Below, piece after piece: positions 7,799-16,478 of a stretch of 46,467 nt of DNA. The stretch covers positions 1-46,467 of the forward strand of contig JAJDZZ010000043.1 of NCBI GenBank assembly GCA_022824405.1, given 5' to 3'. Both the position numbers and the translations under genes were made by a program. The stretch is from Opitutales bacterium (lineage in GTDB: Bacteria; Verrucomicrobiota; Verrucomicrobiia; Opitutales; UBA2995). The stretch's first letter is position 1. The number at the start of each line of letters is the position of its first letter. The notes beneath the pieces were generated by a model, which saw only the letters and a list, made by a program, of their open reading frames with translations, was not told where the DNA came from and did not search any database.

Positions 7799-9352
7799 TT
7801 ATCCGGGGTAATCCGAAACGAAGATGGCCTTGACCTGGAGGTAATCGCGCAAGGTTTCCGCACAATTGGTTCCGGCTCCGGGTCCTCCGGATATGCCTTG
7901 ACCGCTGTAGGGTATGCCGGGGGCAACCGTATTGTGGCAGTTTACCTGGCCGGTTCCGTCCCGGAAACGTTTGGCGATCCGTTGACCGAGTTCCAGATCC
8001 TTGGTCCAAACACTGGAACCCAGGCCGTAGCGGGTGTTGTTGGCACACTGGATCGCCTGCTCCAACGAATCGACGGGTTGGACGTTGACGAAAGTGTGAA
8101 AAATTTCCGCCGGATTGCAGTCCGACCAGGTTTTCGATCTCAGCAAGGTCGGTTTCATGTAGTAACCGTCGTAACCCGGCACGCTGGCGCGGCCTCCCCC
8201 GAGTATGGGCTCTGCTCCATTGGCCCTGGCCAATTCTATGCCCTGAATGATCCGTTGCGGTTGCCGGGAATTGATGACCGGACCGAGCTGAGTGCCCCTC
8301 TCAGCCTGATTTCCAATTTTAAGCCCCTTGAAAAACGCTTCCGAGGCGTCGACGAAATCGTCGAATACGGGACGTTCCGCGAAAACCCGATGGATGGTGC
8401 TGCAGGTTTGCCCGAAATGCTGATTGGCGTTGCGTCCGATCAAGCGGGCGACCAGTTCCGGATCGGCATCGGCGCAGACGATGGCGGATCCGTTTCCGCC
8501 CATTTCCCGTTTAACCCGGGTGCCGTGTTTGTCCGCGGCGCGAAGGATGCTCTGTCCCACCCCGGGCGAACCGGTAAAGGCGATGAATCGAACCCCCGGA
8601 TGCTCGGCGATGAATTTGCCGGACAATTCACCGCGCCCCGGCAGGACGTTGATCACCCCGGGCGGGAACCCGGCCTCATCGGCCAGTTTGGCAAAATAAA
8701 GCGCGCTCAGCGGGGTTTCTTCGCTGGGTTTGACGAGGATGCAGTTTCCGGCAATCAAGGCGGGCATCATGAACCATGCGGCCAGGACGACCGGATAATT
8801 CCAGGGAATGATCCCGGCGACCACGCCCCATGGTTCCGCATAGGTATAACCGTCGAGGCCCCGCCTCACCCGCTGAACGGAGCTGTCGCCAAAAGTCGTC
8901 TCCCGGGCTACTCCGATAAAATATTCGGCCGTCCTCCGAACGGCTCCCATGTCCCCATGGGCCAGTTCGGAAACTTTTCCACCGTTCAAAATTTCACAGG
9001 CGAGGAAAATCTCCTTATCCCGCTCGAATAACTCGACCAGTTTCATGATCAAGGCGGCGCGCTCCTGCAAAGTGGTGTTTTTCCAGCCCCCTTGGAAGGC
9101 CCGGTAACCCGCTTCGACGGCGAGGTTCACTTCATCGTAACCCATTTCCGATACCCTGGCCAGGACCTCCTTGGTCCCGGGATTGATCACGTCGATAACC
9201 GCGTTCATCGAACCCGGGACCGATTTCCCGGCGATCACTCCGCCGAGCGGTTTTCCGCCGTTGTAACAAAAATTTTCAAATGCTTGGGGCGCAGTAAAAT
9301 CATCCGCGGTAAAGGCTTGGATATCTCCCGGCGCCATAGTTGTTGTAGCCAT
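7799..9352 (-). CDS. Aldehyde dehydrogenase family protein, divergent betaine-aldehyde type
   Basis: The 517-residue NAD(P)-dependent aldehyde dehydrogenase has the cofactor-binding segment GVVAGIIPWNYPV, VKPSEETPLSA, the catalytic glutamate in KREMGGNGS, and the catalytic cysteine at about residue 317 in GQTCSTIHRV. It would oxidise an aldehyde to an acid in the cytoplasm. Two conserved regions depart from the family: EIFGPV is replaced by EIFHTF, and the C-terminal GGYKQSG-type motif is replaced by SGQGISGGPGAG. The substrate therefore cannot be assumed to be betaine aldehyde. It heads a probable two-gene operon with the DUF1080 gene. Confidence 0.88.
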   Translation of the reverse strand: MATTTMAPGDIQAFTADDFTAPQAFENFCYNGGKPLGGVIAGKSVPGSMNAVIDVINPGTKEVLARVSEMGYDEVNLAVEAGYRAFQGGWKNTTLQERAALIMKLVELFERDKEIFLACEILNGGKVSELAHGDMGAVRRTAEYFIGVARETTFGDSSVQRVRRGLDGYTYAEPWGVVAGIIPWNYPVVLAAWFMMPALIAGNCILVKPSEETPLSALYFAKLADEAGFPPGVINVLPGRGELSGKFIAEHPGVRFIAFTGSPGVGQSILRAADKHGTRVKREMGGNGSAIVCADADPELVARLIGRNANQHFGQTCSTIHRVFAERPVFDDFVDASEAFFKGLKIGNQAERGTQLGPVINSRQPQRIIQGIELARANGAEPILGGGRASVPGYDGYYMKPTLLRSKTWSDCNPAEIFHTFVNVQPVDSLEQAIQCANNTRYGLGSSVWTKDLELGQRIAKRFRDGTGQVNCHNTVAPGIPYSGQGISGGPGAGTNCAETLRDYLQVKAIFVSDYPG

Positions 9353-9545
9353 ACGATAGTTCTCCTATTTATGAATTGATTTTCTGAAAAGACTCCCCTC
9401 AATCAGGGCAATGGGCCCCATATGGGTCAAATGAAAAGCGTTGAATTCCATTTAGAATAACCCAGGCCGGACCTCTTTCTCTTCAGACCAGGTCCAACCC
9501 GGCCCCCAAAGCTGAGACAAAGCGATTTCCCATCCCGTAAAGATT

Positions 9546-10487
9546 GTGGTTCCGGGGGACGATCCCCCCCAGATTCAAGGTTCTCCCCACCTGGAGAGGT
9601 TGAAGGGGCGCGGCCGCGTCGTGGTGCACACCGACCGGCCGAAAAACAGGGCTGACAAGATAGCCCGGGTCGCCGGAGCCGAGATTATCATGAATACCCG
9701 GGGGACCGTAAAATGGGGTGGGGAAGACTTTGCCCTGTTGCCGGACTTGAAAATGATCACCACCTGTTCCATTGGCACCGACATGTTCGATCTGGAGGCG
9801 GCAAAATACCACGACGTGGTTATTTGCAATCAGCCGGGGAGGACGGCTCCGGTGGTGGCGGAACACATGTTCGGTCTGATGTTGGCCGTGGCCAAGCGCG
9901 CCGCTTTTTTTACGGAGCGGATGAAGCGGGGCGAATGGTTTCGGATGGACAACATCATGTTGCGGGGAAAGACCCTGGGAATTCTCGGGACGGGAGCCAT
10001 TGGGGCCGAGATGGCCCGGCTGGGGCGGGCCATTGGCATGAGGACGCTGGCCTGGACCTTCCATCCGTCCGATGAGCGGGCCAGGGCACTGGGGGTTACC
10101 TACAAGTCCTTGGATGAGGTGTTGAGGGAATCGGATGCGATCAGTGTTCACGTAAAGCTGACCGAAGAAAGCAGGCGTCTGATGGGGGTCGATCAATTCG
10201 CCAGGATGAAGAGAAACAGTATATTTCTCAACGGAGCCCGGGGCGGGGTGGTGGATACGGATGCCTTGGCCCATGCCCTCAACGAGGGGCGCCTGATGGG
10301 GGCGGGGATAGATGTCTTTGAGGAAGAACCCCCTCCTTCCCATCACCCCTTGTTCGCGTGCGAAAACGTGATCCTGACGCCCCATTGCGCCGACATGACC
10401 CCCGAGGGGATTGATCTTCTGAACGGTGGAGCGGTGGACAATGTGATCGCCTATCTGGAGGGTAATCCCCGGAACCGCGTCGTTTAG
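9546..10487 (+). CDS. D-isomer specific 2-hydroxyacid dehydrogenase
   Basis: The protein has the two-domain architecture of the family. The Rossmann motif is LGILGTGAIGAEMARLGRAI. The catalytic Arg, Glu and His lie in NGARGGVVDTDAL, GAGIDVFEEEP and LTPHCADMTPEG. It would interconvert a 2-keto acid and a D-2-hydroxy acid with NAD(P)H; the substrate is not evident. The start is a problem. The first clear start is a GTG at 9546, yet the natural first beta strand (VKIVVPGDD) begins upstream. The frame is open back to 9516 without ATG, GTG or TTG before 9546, and an ATT at 9525 sits where homologues would begin. The given start may be short by about seven residues. Confidence 0.88.
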   Translation: MVPGDDPPQIQGSPHLERLKGRGRVVVHTDRPKNRADKIARVAGAEIIMNTRGTVKWGGEDFALLPDLKMITTCSIGTDMFDLEAAKYHDVVICNQPGRTAPVVAEHMFGLMLAVAKRAAFFTERMKRGEWFRMDNIMLRGKTLGILGTGAIGAEMARLGRAIGMRTLAWTFHPSDERARALGVTYKSLDEVLRESDAISVHVKLTEESRRLMGVDQFARMKRNSIFLNGARGGVVDTDALAHALNEGRLMGAGIDVFEEEPPPSHHPLFACENVILTPHCADMTPEGIDLLNGGAVDNVIAYLEGNPRNRVV

Positions 10488-10556
10488 GGTTTAACGGATT
10501 CCGCTGGTCCGCGTGGGGGTCCGCCACCGGCCAACAAATCAAGTAGCCAATACGGG

Positions 10557-10832
10557 TCAAGCCAAGGCCTCGACTCGTCCGGCCATATCGAAGTCGTTTC
10601 GGGTGAGGCCCTTGGCCGTGTGGGTCCACCAAGTGAGGGTCACGCGTCCCCATTCCGTTAAAATTTCCGGATGGTGGTCGTATTCTTCCGCCAACGCGCC
10701 CACCTGGTTGGTAAATGCAAGGGCTTGGGCGAAATTTTTGAACCGGTAGGATTTTTTCAATTGGGCGACGTCGTTTATTACAACGATTTTCCAACCGGGG
10801 AGTCTTCGAAGCTCGGATTGAAAGTCATTCAT
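10557..10832 (-). CDS. phhB: 4a-hydroxytetrahydrobiopterin dehydratase (PCD family)
   Basis: The 91-residue protein matches the pterin-4a-carbinolamine dehydratase family in length and motifs. It has a hydrophobic start with PGW, then EEYDHHPEI with the paired active-site histidines, TWWTHTAKGLTRNDF with the third histidine, and a terminal alanine-rich helix. The family dehydrates 4a-hydroxytetrahydropterin after aromatic amino-acid hydroxylation. Members in bacteria without such hydroxylases may have other pterin-related roles. No hydroxylase gene is in the window. It is convergent with the 2-hydroxyacid dehydrogenase. Its upstream region is a long repeat-rich spacer. Confidence 0.93.
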   Translation of the reverse strand: MNDFQSELRRLPGWKIVVINDVAQLKKSYRFKNFAQALAFTNQVGALAEEYDHHPEILTEWGRVTLTWWTHTAKGLTRNDFDMAGRVEALA

Positions 10833-11218
10833 GGTAGGGAAGGCGTGTTCAGTGGTCAGCGTTCAGATTTCAGTTTTGAATCTCGCAAAGAAGCGCAAAG
10901 AGGGAACCACAAAAAGCACAGATAATTTTCATCAAATAACCACAGATTACGCAGATAAGCACGGAATTAATTTAAACAACGCTTCGCTTGAAGCCTACGG
11001 CAACAGGATGGAGCAACGCTCCGAGAGGATAATTTTAAAAATTTTTTGTTCGCGAAGCGATCCTGTTCCGGCGCAGCCGGATCAAGTGAAGCGTAGTTAG
11101 AAAAAACTTTGCGCCTCTTTGCGAGTTTTGCGAGAGTCCCCTCTATGCCTTCTCTCCCTGGCGAGATCTAATTCCAAATTCCTTACTGGCGCCCTTGGCG
11201 CCTTTTTGTCTCAACTTT
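10833..11218. repeat. Repeat-rich spacer
   Basis: No gene is visible here. Modules in order: CTCGCAAAGAAGCGCAAAG (about 10882), ACCACAAAAAGCACAGAT, AACCACAGATTACGCAGATAAGC (from about 10939), and the larger GC-rich module with ACAACGCTTCGCTTGAAGCC and CGGCAACAGGATGG. These are followed by an AT-rich hairpin-like tract, the sequence CCTGTTCCGGCGCAGCCGGA (about 11060-11079), and inverted CTTTGCG modules. The final part, GGCGCCCTTGGCGCCTTTTT, precedes the start of the next gene. Confidence 0.85.
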
Positions 11219-11992
11219 ATGTCCGAGGATTCCTTTTACGAAACGGAACAGGCAGCTTCCGAGTACCTGCTCCTGCATTATGGCGCCCGCGAAGAGGTTT
11301 TGCCTTATATTTTCGGTCCTTCCACTGCTTTGAATTACCCGGTGCGGTGCGTAATCGAGTGTCTGGACAAGGGGTTGCTCCCGCCCAAGGCAAAGGGTTT
11401 GGACCTGGGTTGCGCGGTGGGTCGTTCCACCTTTGAGCTGGCCCGCACCTGCCGCCAGGTCATCGGCATCGACGCCTCCAAGCGCTTCATTGAAATCGCC
11501 AACAGGCTGAAAGAAAAGGGCGCCTTGACCTATCGGCGCAAAGATGAGGGGGAATTATTCACCGAACTAATGGCGCGCATTCCCAGTGGAGTCGATCCGG
11601 ACCGGGTTACTTTCAGGCCCGGGGATGCCATGAATTTGCCGGGAGGTCTGGGGTTGTTCGACGTGGTTCTGGGGGCAAACCTGATCGACCGACTGGCCGA
11701 CCCGCGCAAATTCCTGCAGGCGCTTCCGGGATTGCTCAGGCCTGGGGGTCAATTGATTCTCACTTCTCCCTATACCTGGACGGAAAACCACACCCCGCGG
11801 GAAAACTGGTTGGGAGGCCTGCAACGGGAAGGGGCCGGGCAATCCACCTTGCAAGGTCTGATCGAGGAATTATCGGAAAATTTCGTCCTGGTCCGCGAAC
11901 TGGATTTGCCGTTTCTGATTCGGGAACACGCCCGGAAATTTCAATGGAGCGTGGCCCAGGCCACCATCTGGATCCGCAAGGGACGGTATTGA
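11219..11992 (+). CDS. Stand-alone ovothiol-type (4-mercaptohistidine N1-) methyltransferase
   Basis: This is a class I SAM-dependent methyltransferase of about 257 residues. The SAM-binding motif is LDLGCAVGRSTFELA (from about residue 61), with the acidic strand end in VIGIDASKRF. The C-terminal region SPYTWTENHTPRENWLGG, and the ending LIREHARKFQWSVAQATIW, match what I recall of the methyltransferase domain at the C-terminus of OvoA, which N-methylates 5-thiohistidine in ovothiol synthesis. Here the domain stands alone. No DinB/FGE-type sulfoxide synthase is in the window. The ATG at 11219 was chosen because the domain starts there (MSEDSFYETE); an in-frame start exists at 11195. The actual substrate is inferred. 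Confidence 0.8.
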   Translation: MSEDSFYETEQAASEYLLLHYGAREEVLPYIFGPSTALNYPVRCVIECLDKGLLPPKAKGLDLGCAVGRSTFELARTCRQVIGIDASKRFIEIANRLKEKGALTYRRKDEGELFTELMARIPSGVDPDRVTFRPGDAMNLPGGLGLFDVVLGANLIDRLADPRKFLQALPGLLRPGGQLILTSPYTWTENHTPRENWLGGLQREGAGQSTLQGLIEELSENFVLVRELDLPFLIREHARKFQWSVAQATIWIRKGRY

Positions 11993-12058
11993 TGGGCGAT
12001 GGAATGAGAAGGGGGAAGGCGCCGATGGCGCCAATGAGGAATGAGGAATTTAGTGCCT

Positions 12059-12331
12059 TCAGCCTTTATCCTTGAGCCACACCCAGGTGGCTCCCCAGCT
12101 CCCGGAGCGCTCGCCGGCCAGCCTGAATTTTTCCACGCAAGCCATTCGGGCCAGCAAATGGTGCACGGTTTCGCGCAATGTGCCCATTCCTTTCCCATGT
12201 ATGACTCGAACTTTGTAAATGCCTTTGTTGCGGCATAATTCAAGGTAATCGGGAACCAGATCCTTGACCTCCTGGGGCCTGAATTGGTGCAGGTCCAATT
12301 CGCCATCGATGGGGTATTCGACAGGCTCCAT
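12059..12331 (-). CDS. Small Smr-domain protein
   Basis: This 90-residue protein consists almost entirely of an Smr domain: a D-L-H motif in GELDLHQFRP, followed by VRVIHGKGMGTLRETVHHLL containing the conserved H-G-x-G. Smr domains, named from MutS2, are associated with nicking or cleavage of nucleic acids, and several act on RNA. A stand-alone version this short has no assigned function. It lies 14 bases downstream of cstA on the same strand and is probably cotranscribed. The chosen ATG at 12331 gives a compact domain. The preceding 12000-12058 spacer contains GGAATGA-type repeat units. Confidence 0.85.
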   Translation of the reverse strand: MEPVEYPIDGELDLHQFRPQEVKDLVPDYLELCRNKGIYKVRVIHGKGMGTLRETVHHLLARMACVEKFRLAGERSGSWGATWVWLKDKG

Positions 12332-12345
12332 TCCTGGGCGGACGT

Positions 12346-13971
12346 TTATCGGGTGGCGGGGAGTTCCCGGGCGGGCTCGTCTTTGGCGGTCAAAAGGCGA
12401 AATGCCGTGATCGCGACCAATAACCCCAAAGCGAACATGACGATGCTGCTGATGCCGATAATGCTTTGCAGCCCGAAGGATTTCATGAGGAAAAGCAGGG
12501 CGGAGAGCGGCATGGTGAGCATGATTACGGCCGGAACGATGGCAAACCCGGCTTTGATTTTCTGACTGCGCAGAAAAACCACCACGGTAACCAGGGCCAG
12601 GCCGGCCAGCAATTGGTTGGTGGCTCCGAACATGGGCCATACCGCCTTCCAGGCCGGTTGGCCGTGGAAAGTTTGGAGGGCAAAAAAGGCCGGAAGAATG
12701 AGAACCAGGCTGGTGCCCAGGTAGCGGCTCAATTCGGAACGCCATTCCAGGAGTTCCTCCAGGATAAACCGGCACAACCGGGTGCAGGTATCGAGAGTGG
12801 TCAGCAGGAAGGTGGTCAATCCGAGCAAAGCAAATTCGATTCCGATTTCAGTGGGTATGGAAAAAGCGCTCAGAAATTTGGCAAATCCTGCGGCGAACAC
12901 CAGGTTTGGGTTGCCGCCTACTTTGGCAATGTCGGATGAGGCGAGCACGATGACGGTAGCCAGGGACAAGGTGGCCAGAATTCCCTCGACCAGCATGGCG
13001 CCGTAACTGACTTTGCGCACGTCGCTTTCCTTTAGAATCTGCTTGGAGGTCGTTCCGCTGGAAACCATGGAGTGAAAACCGCTGCAGGCCCCGCAGGCAA
13101 TGATGATGAACAAACCGGGAACCAGGTAGGCTGGGGTAGCCGTTTCGTTGATCCAGCCCTTGAAGAATTCACCTTCTATGGCCGGAACGCCCAATACGAT
13201 GCCGCCGATACCGCTCAATAAAATGGCGTAAAGGAAAAAGGCGCTGAGAAAATCGCGTGGTTGGAGCAGAACATTTACCGGCATCACCGCCGCAATGAGG
13301 CAGTAGGCCAGCAGGACCACGATCCAAATGAATTTTTGCGCCTCCGGCGCCGGAAAAGTGTGCCCCAACCAGAGGCCCAAAAAGGTCAGCGGCACAAATA
13401 TCAGAAGCGAAATACCGAAGGGCATTGCGGTTCTGGAGGAGATGAAGCCGAAGATGAGGGCGGTCAGGATAAACCAGCCCGAGGCGGTGGCCACGGCCGG
13501 TCTGGCTATGAAGTTTTCCGCCGTAAGGTCCAGAAAGACGACCAGGACGTAAATGAGGGCGGCCAGAACAAAGACCATGAACAATCTCCCCGTCCAGGGT
13601 CCGATGAGGCGGGTGCTCACCTCGGCGATAGACCTCCCCTTGTTGCGCACCGAGAGAAGGGTGCTGCCAAAATCGTGCACGCCACCGACGAAGATGCACC
13701 CCAGGATAATCCACAACCAGGCCGGACCCCAACCAAAGTAGATGCCGGCAAAGACCGGGCCCACGATAGGGCCGGTGCCGGCGATGGAAGAAAAGTGGTG
13801 GCCGAAAACCACCGAGGCCCTGGTGGGAACAAAATCTACCCCATCCTCCTTGGTGTGGGCTGGAGTCGGGTTGCCGTCGTCGATGCGGCAGCGCTTGTTC
13901 AAAAAGTTCCCGTAGTACTTGAAGGCGACTGCACACAGGAGACAGGTTACTAATAAGACGGCAACTAACAT
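12346..13971 (-). CDS. cstA: Carbon starvation protein CstA family transporter
   Basis: The 541-residue polytopic membrane protein has many hydrophobic helices and the characteristic N-terminal block: DGVDFVPT, VVFGHHFSSIAGTGPIVGPV, and later GGVHDFGSTLLSVRNKG. CstA family proteins import peptides or pyruvate into starved cells. The precise substrate cannot be told from sequence. At 541 residues it is shorter than E. coli CstA (about 700), as in many non-enteric members. It precedes the Smr gene with a 14-base gap. The upstream spacer towards the MidA gene (13972-14057) carries a CGCAAAGCTCGCCAAG repeat module. Confidence 0.95.
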   Translation of the reverse strand: MLVAVLLVTCLLCAVAFKYYGNFLNKRCRIDDGNPTPAHTKEDGVDFVPTRASVVFGHHFSSIAGTGPIVGPVFAGIYFGWGPAWLWIILGCIFVGGVHDFGSTLLSVRNKGRSIAEVSTRLIGPWTGRLFMVFVLAALIYVLVVFLDLTAENFIARPAVATASGWFILTALIFGFISSRTAMPFGISLLIFVPLTFLGLWLGHTFPAPEAQKFIWIVVLLAYCLIAAVMPVNVLLQPRDFLSAFFLYAILLSGIGGIVLGVPAIEGEFFKGWINETATPAYLVPGLFIIIACGACSGFHSMVSSGTTSKQILKESDVRKVSYGAMLVEGILATLSLATVIVLASSDIAKVGGNPNLVFAAGFAKFLSAFSIPTEIGIEFALLGLTTFLLTTLDTCTRLCRFILEELLEWRSELSRYLGTSLVLILPAFFALQTFHGQPAWKAVWPMFGATNQLLAGLALVTVVVFLRSQKIKAGFAIVPAVIMLTMPLSALLFLMKSFGLQSIIGISSIVMFALGLLVAITAFRLLTAKDEPARELPATR

Positions 13972-14057
13972 GGGGTTACGGCAATGGCGGATCCTTGAAT
14001 ATTTAAGAACCCATTACCTTTCGCAAAGCTCGCCAAGAACCGCAAAGTTTTTTTTGA

Positions 14058-15122
14058 TCAACGGTTCGCAGAACCGTCCACTTTTCCCTCTCCCCTCTCC
14101 ACTGGCCTTTGGGCCCACAGGACCTGGAATTGCTGCCCCATGGAGGCGGGGTGGAGGAGGTGTTTCAGGGTTTGACGATCTTCCAGGAAGGCTCCCGGAC
14201 GCGTGGTGACGATGCGCTTGATGGTTTTTCCGGCATGGTTGAGGAAAAAAGCTTCCTGACTCTCCAGGCGGATCGATTTGAAACCGGACCTTTCCAGTTC
14301 TTCCATCAGCCAGGTCCAGCAAATATGGCAAGTGATGTCCCGCCGGCCCGGCTCCACCAGGAGATTCGGGCTTTGCCGGTGTCGGCTATAGGCGCGCCCG
14401 CTGCCCCCGGGTGTCTGGCGGATCAATTCTTCCCAGGATTTGCCATAGTCCAGGGTCAGGAACAAACCGGACCAGCCGAGTTGGACGATTTCATGCAAAA
14501 GGTCGACGGAAGGCAGGGGAAGATCCAATTGATAACCCTCCACCGCCGTAGCGGGAAGACGGTGGAGAAATCCTGCCACGGCGGGGGAGAAATCTTCCAG
14601 AATAATTTCTTCGAGGCCATCGGCCGATACGGCCACACCAAGTTCGCGCCATGCTCCATCCAGAAAAACCATCCGGTAGAAGGGCTGAGCGTCGAAGAGT
14701 TCGTTGGAAAACACCACACAGGGCCCGGAAATCCGGAGGGGATCGTTTACCCCGATACGGACCGTTTTTTTGAATGAAAGGGCCGTTTTTGCGAACCGGT
14801 TCCGGCCCGGTTCACGGCCTAATTCGACGAAGGTAAAGGCTTCCAAATCCGGGTCGGATCCCAACCAACCTTGCTCGAGCAACTTCCGGGCTGCATCCAG
14901 GACCAGTTCGGCGAAGACCTTGCCCAGACTTTGAGAGGTGTAATAATCGCTGTCCCTATCTCGGCCAACTCGCTTTCTGTTCCCTTGGTAATACCCCCAT
15001 CGGGGATGGTAGAGGGCGGCTTGAATATAGTCGCAATAATTGAGATATCCCCGAGGCTCACTCGCCTGTTGCAAAAAATTCAGGAGTTTCCGAGAGTCCG
15101 GATGTTGGGGTCGCGTTTTCAC
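14058..15122 (-). CDS. MidA/NDUFAF7-like SAM-dependent methyltransferase
   Basis: The protein resembles the COG1565 (MidA, mitochondrial NDUFAF7) methyltransferases. It has an N-terminal YHPRWGYYQGNR block, the central SNELFDAQPFYR motif, and FLTLDYGKSWEEL. NDUFAF7 methylates an arginine of a complex I subunit; bacterial functions are mostly unknown. The usual glycine-rich SAM loop, expected as E-x-G-x-G-x-G, reads FVELGREPGRNRF here and is degenerate, so activity should not be assumed. The end of the protein, after about residue 335, looks poorly conserved. It is divergent from the S41 protease at 15176 with a 53-base gap. Confidence 0.82.
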   Translation of the reverse strand: MKTRPQHPDSRKLLNFLQQASEPRGYLNYCDYIQAALYHPRWGYYQGNRKRVGRDRDSDYYTSQSLGKVFAELVLDAARKLLEQGWLGSDPDLEAFTFVELGREPGRNRFAKTALSFKKTVRIGVNDPLRISGPCVVFSNELFDAQPFYRMVFLDGAWRELGVAVSADGLEEIILEDFSPAVAGFLHRLPATAVEGYQLDLPLPSVDLLHEIVQLGWSGLFLTLDYGKSWEELIRQTPGGSGRAYSRHRQSPNLLVEPGRRDITCHICWTWLMEELERSGFKSIRLESQEAFFLNHAGKTIKRIVTTRPGAFLEDRQTLKHLLHPASMGQQFQVLWAQRPVERGEGKVDGSANR

Positions 15123-15175
15123 CTTGGGAGATCTTTATAGGTTAACGATACTCACAAGCGGAGTCTGAAAAAGTT

Positions 15176-16420
15176 ATGAAGCGAGGATTTGTTGCAATAA
15201 CACTTTTTGCGGGAATGGGTTCACTGGGCCTGACCCTTACTCTGGGGTCGATTTTCGGAGATCTTTTCGGTGGTCGGCACGGTCCTGAAGCCGGTCGGTT
15301 CAAGGAGACCCTTCAATTGGTATCCAAGCATTTCGTGCGGGCGGACGAGGTGGATGCCGGGGAATTGACGGCCGATGCGATCGACCACCTGTTGCAATCG
15401 CTGGACGAAAATTCCCAATACCTGCCCCGACAGGAAGCCCGCGATTTTGAAATCGACACGGAGCAACGGTACGGAGGAATAGGAATCGAGGTGGAATGGT
15501 CGGAAGGCTGGGTAACGGTGGTTGCTCCGATCGAGGGGAGCCCGGGCGAGTTGGCCGGATTGCTCCCGGGGGACCGGATCGTCCGCATAGAAGGCGAATC
15601 CATGAAGGGCGCCCGGTATCGGGACGTGGTGGAACGCCTGCGGGGAAGACCCGGCAGCAAGGTGGCATTTTCCATTCTTCGACCGGGATCGGGCCGGGAG
15701 ATGGACCTGGAAGTGGTCCGCAGGGCGATACAGGTAGACAGCGTGCGCCAAGCCCACATGATCGAGCCTGGCATCGGCTACCTGAGGATTACGAAATTTG
15801 GCGTAAAGACGGGACGTGAATTTCGCCAAGCGTTGGATGAATTGGATCGCCATGGGTTGGAGGGCCTGATTCTGGACCTTCGCAATAATGCGGGCGGTGT
15901 GTTGCGCTCGGCCGTCGAGGTCGCGGGCGAATTTTTCGAGCCCGGGGAGACGGTTGTTTACACGGAGGGAAAGGAAGCTTCCGCCCAAAAGCGTTACCGT
16001 GCTTCCAGTCCTAAACGGGAGGGCGATTTTCCCATGGCCATTTTGGTAAACAAGGGTAGCGCCAGCGCCTCGGAAATCGTGGCCGGCGCCCTCCAGGACA
16101 TCGGCCGGGCCAAATTGGTGGGAATGAAGACGTTCGGAAAGGGCTCGGTCCAGACAATTTTCCTCTACGACAACGGCGATGCCATGCGCCTTACCACGGC
16201 CATGTATTTTACACCGGCCGGACGCGTCATTCACAAGCGGGGGCTCGAGCCCGATTTGCCCATAGCTCAGACGGACGAGGAAATGCGCAAACTCATGCTG
16301 CAGCGCCGTTACCTGGAAATGCTGGGGGAAGAAGCCTTTGTCGAAAAGTATGGTTTTGAGCCCATCCTCGATTCCCAATTGATGGCCGCCCTCGAACTTC
16401 TCAAGGCCGAATCGCCCTGA
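15176..16420 (+). CDS. S41-family C-terminal processing peptidase (CtpA-like)
   Basis: The 414-residue protein begins with an N-terminal membrane anchor or signal, then a PDZ domain around residues 95-180 (GIGIEVEWSEGWVTVVAPI, LAGLLPGDRIVRIEGE), and an S41 catalytic core. The catalytic serine is Ser297 in GSASASEIV and the general-base lysine is Lys322 in TFGKGSVQT. The spacing of 25 residues matches characterised Ctp proteases. Such enzymes trim C-termini of periplasmic or envelope proteins. The ATG follows closely on the divergent MidA gene. An Lrp gene starts 58 bases downstream. Confidence 0.95.
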   Translation: MKRGFVAITLFAGMGSLGLTLTLGSIFGDLFGGRHGPEAGRFKETLQLVSKHFVRADEVDAGELTADAIDHLLQSLDENSQYLPRQEARDFEIDTEQRYGGIGIEVEWSEGWVTVVAPIEGSPGELAGLLPGDRIVRIEGESMKGARYRDVVERLRGRPGSKVAFSILRPGSGREMDLEVVRRAIQVDSVRQAHMIEPGIGYLRITKFGVKTGREFRQALDELDRHGLEGLILDLRNNAGGVLRSAVEVAGEFFEPGETVVYTEGKEASAQKRYRASSPKREGDFPMAILVNKGSASASEIVAGALQDIGRAKLVGMKTFGKGSVQTIFLYDNGDAMRLTTAMYFTPAGRVIHKRGLEPDLPIAQTDEEMRKLMLQRRYLEMLGEEAFVEKYGFEPILDSQLMAALELLKAESP

Positions 16421-16478
16421 GGAAGCGCTTAAATTTTTCGTGCACTCCCCCTCCTGTACCTTAGGATCACCCGCTTTT

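Noticed and set aside
7637-9031. A 464-codon plus-strand frame over the aldehyde dehydrogenase.
   Set aside because: It is antisense to a clear aldehyde dehydrogenase, and its residues show no conserved motif.
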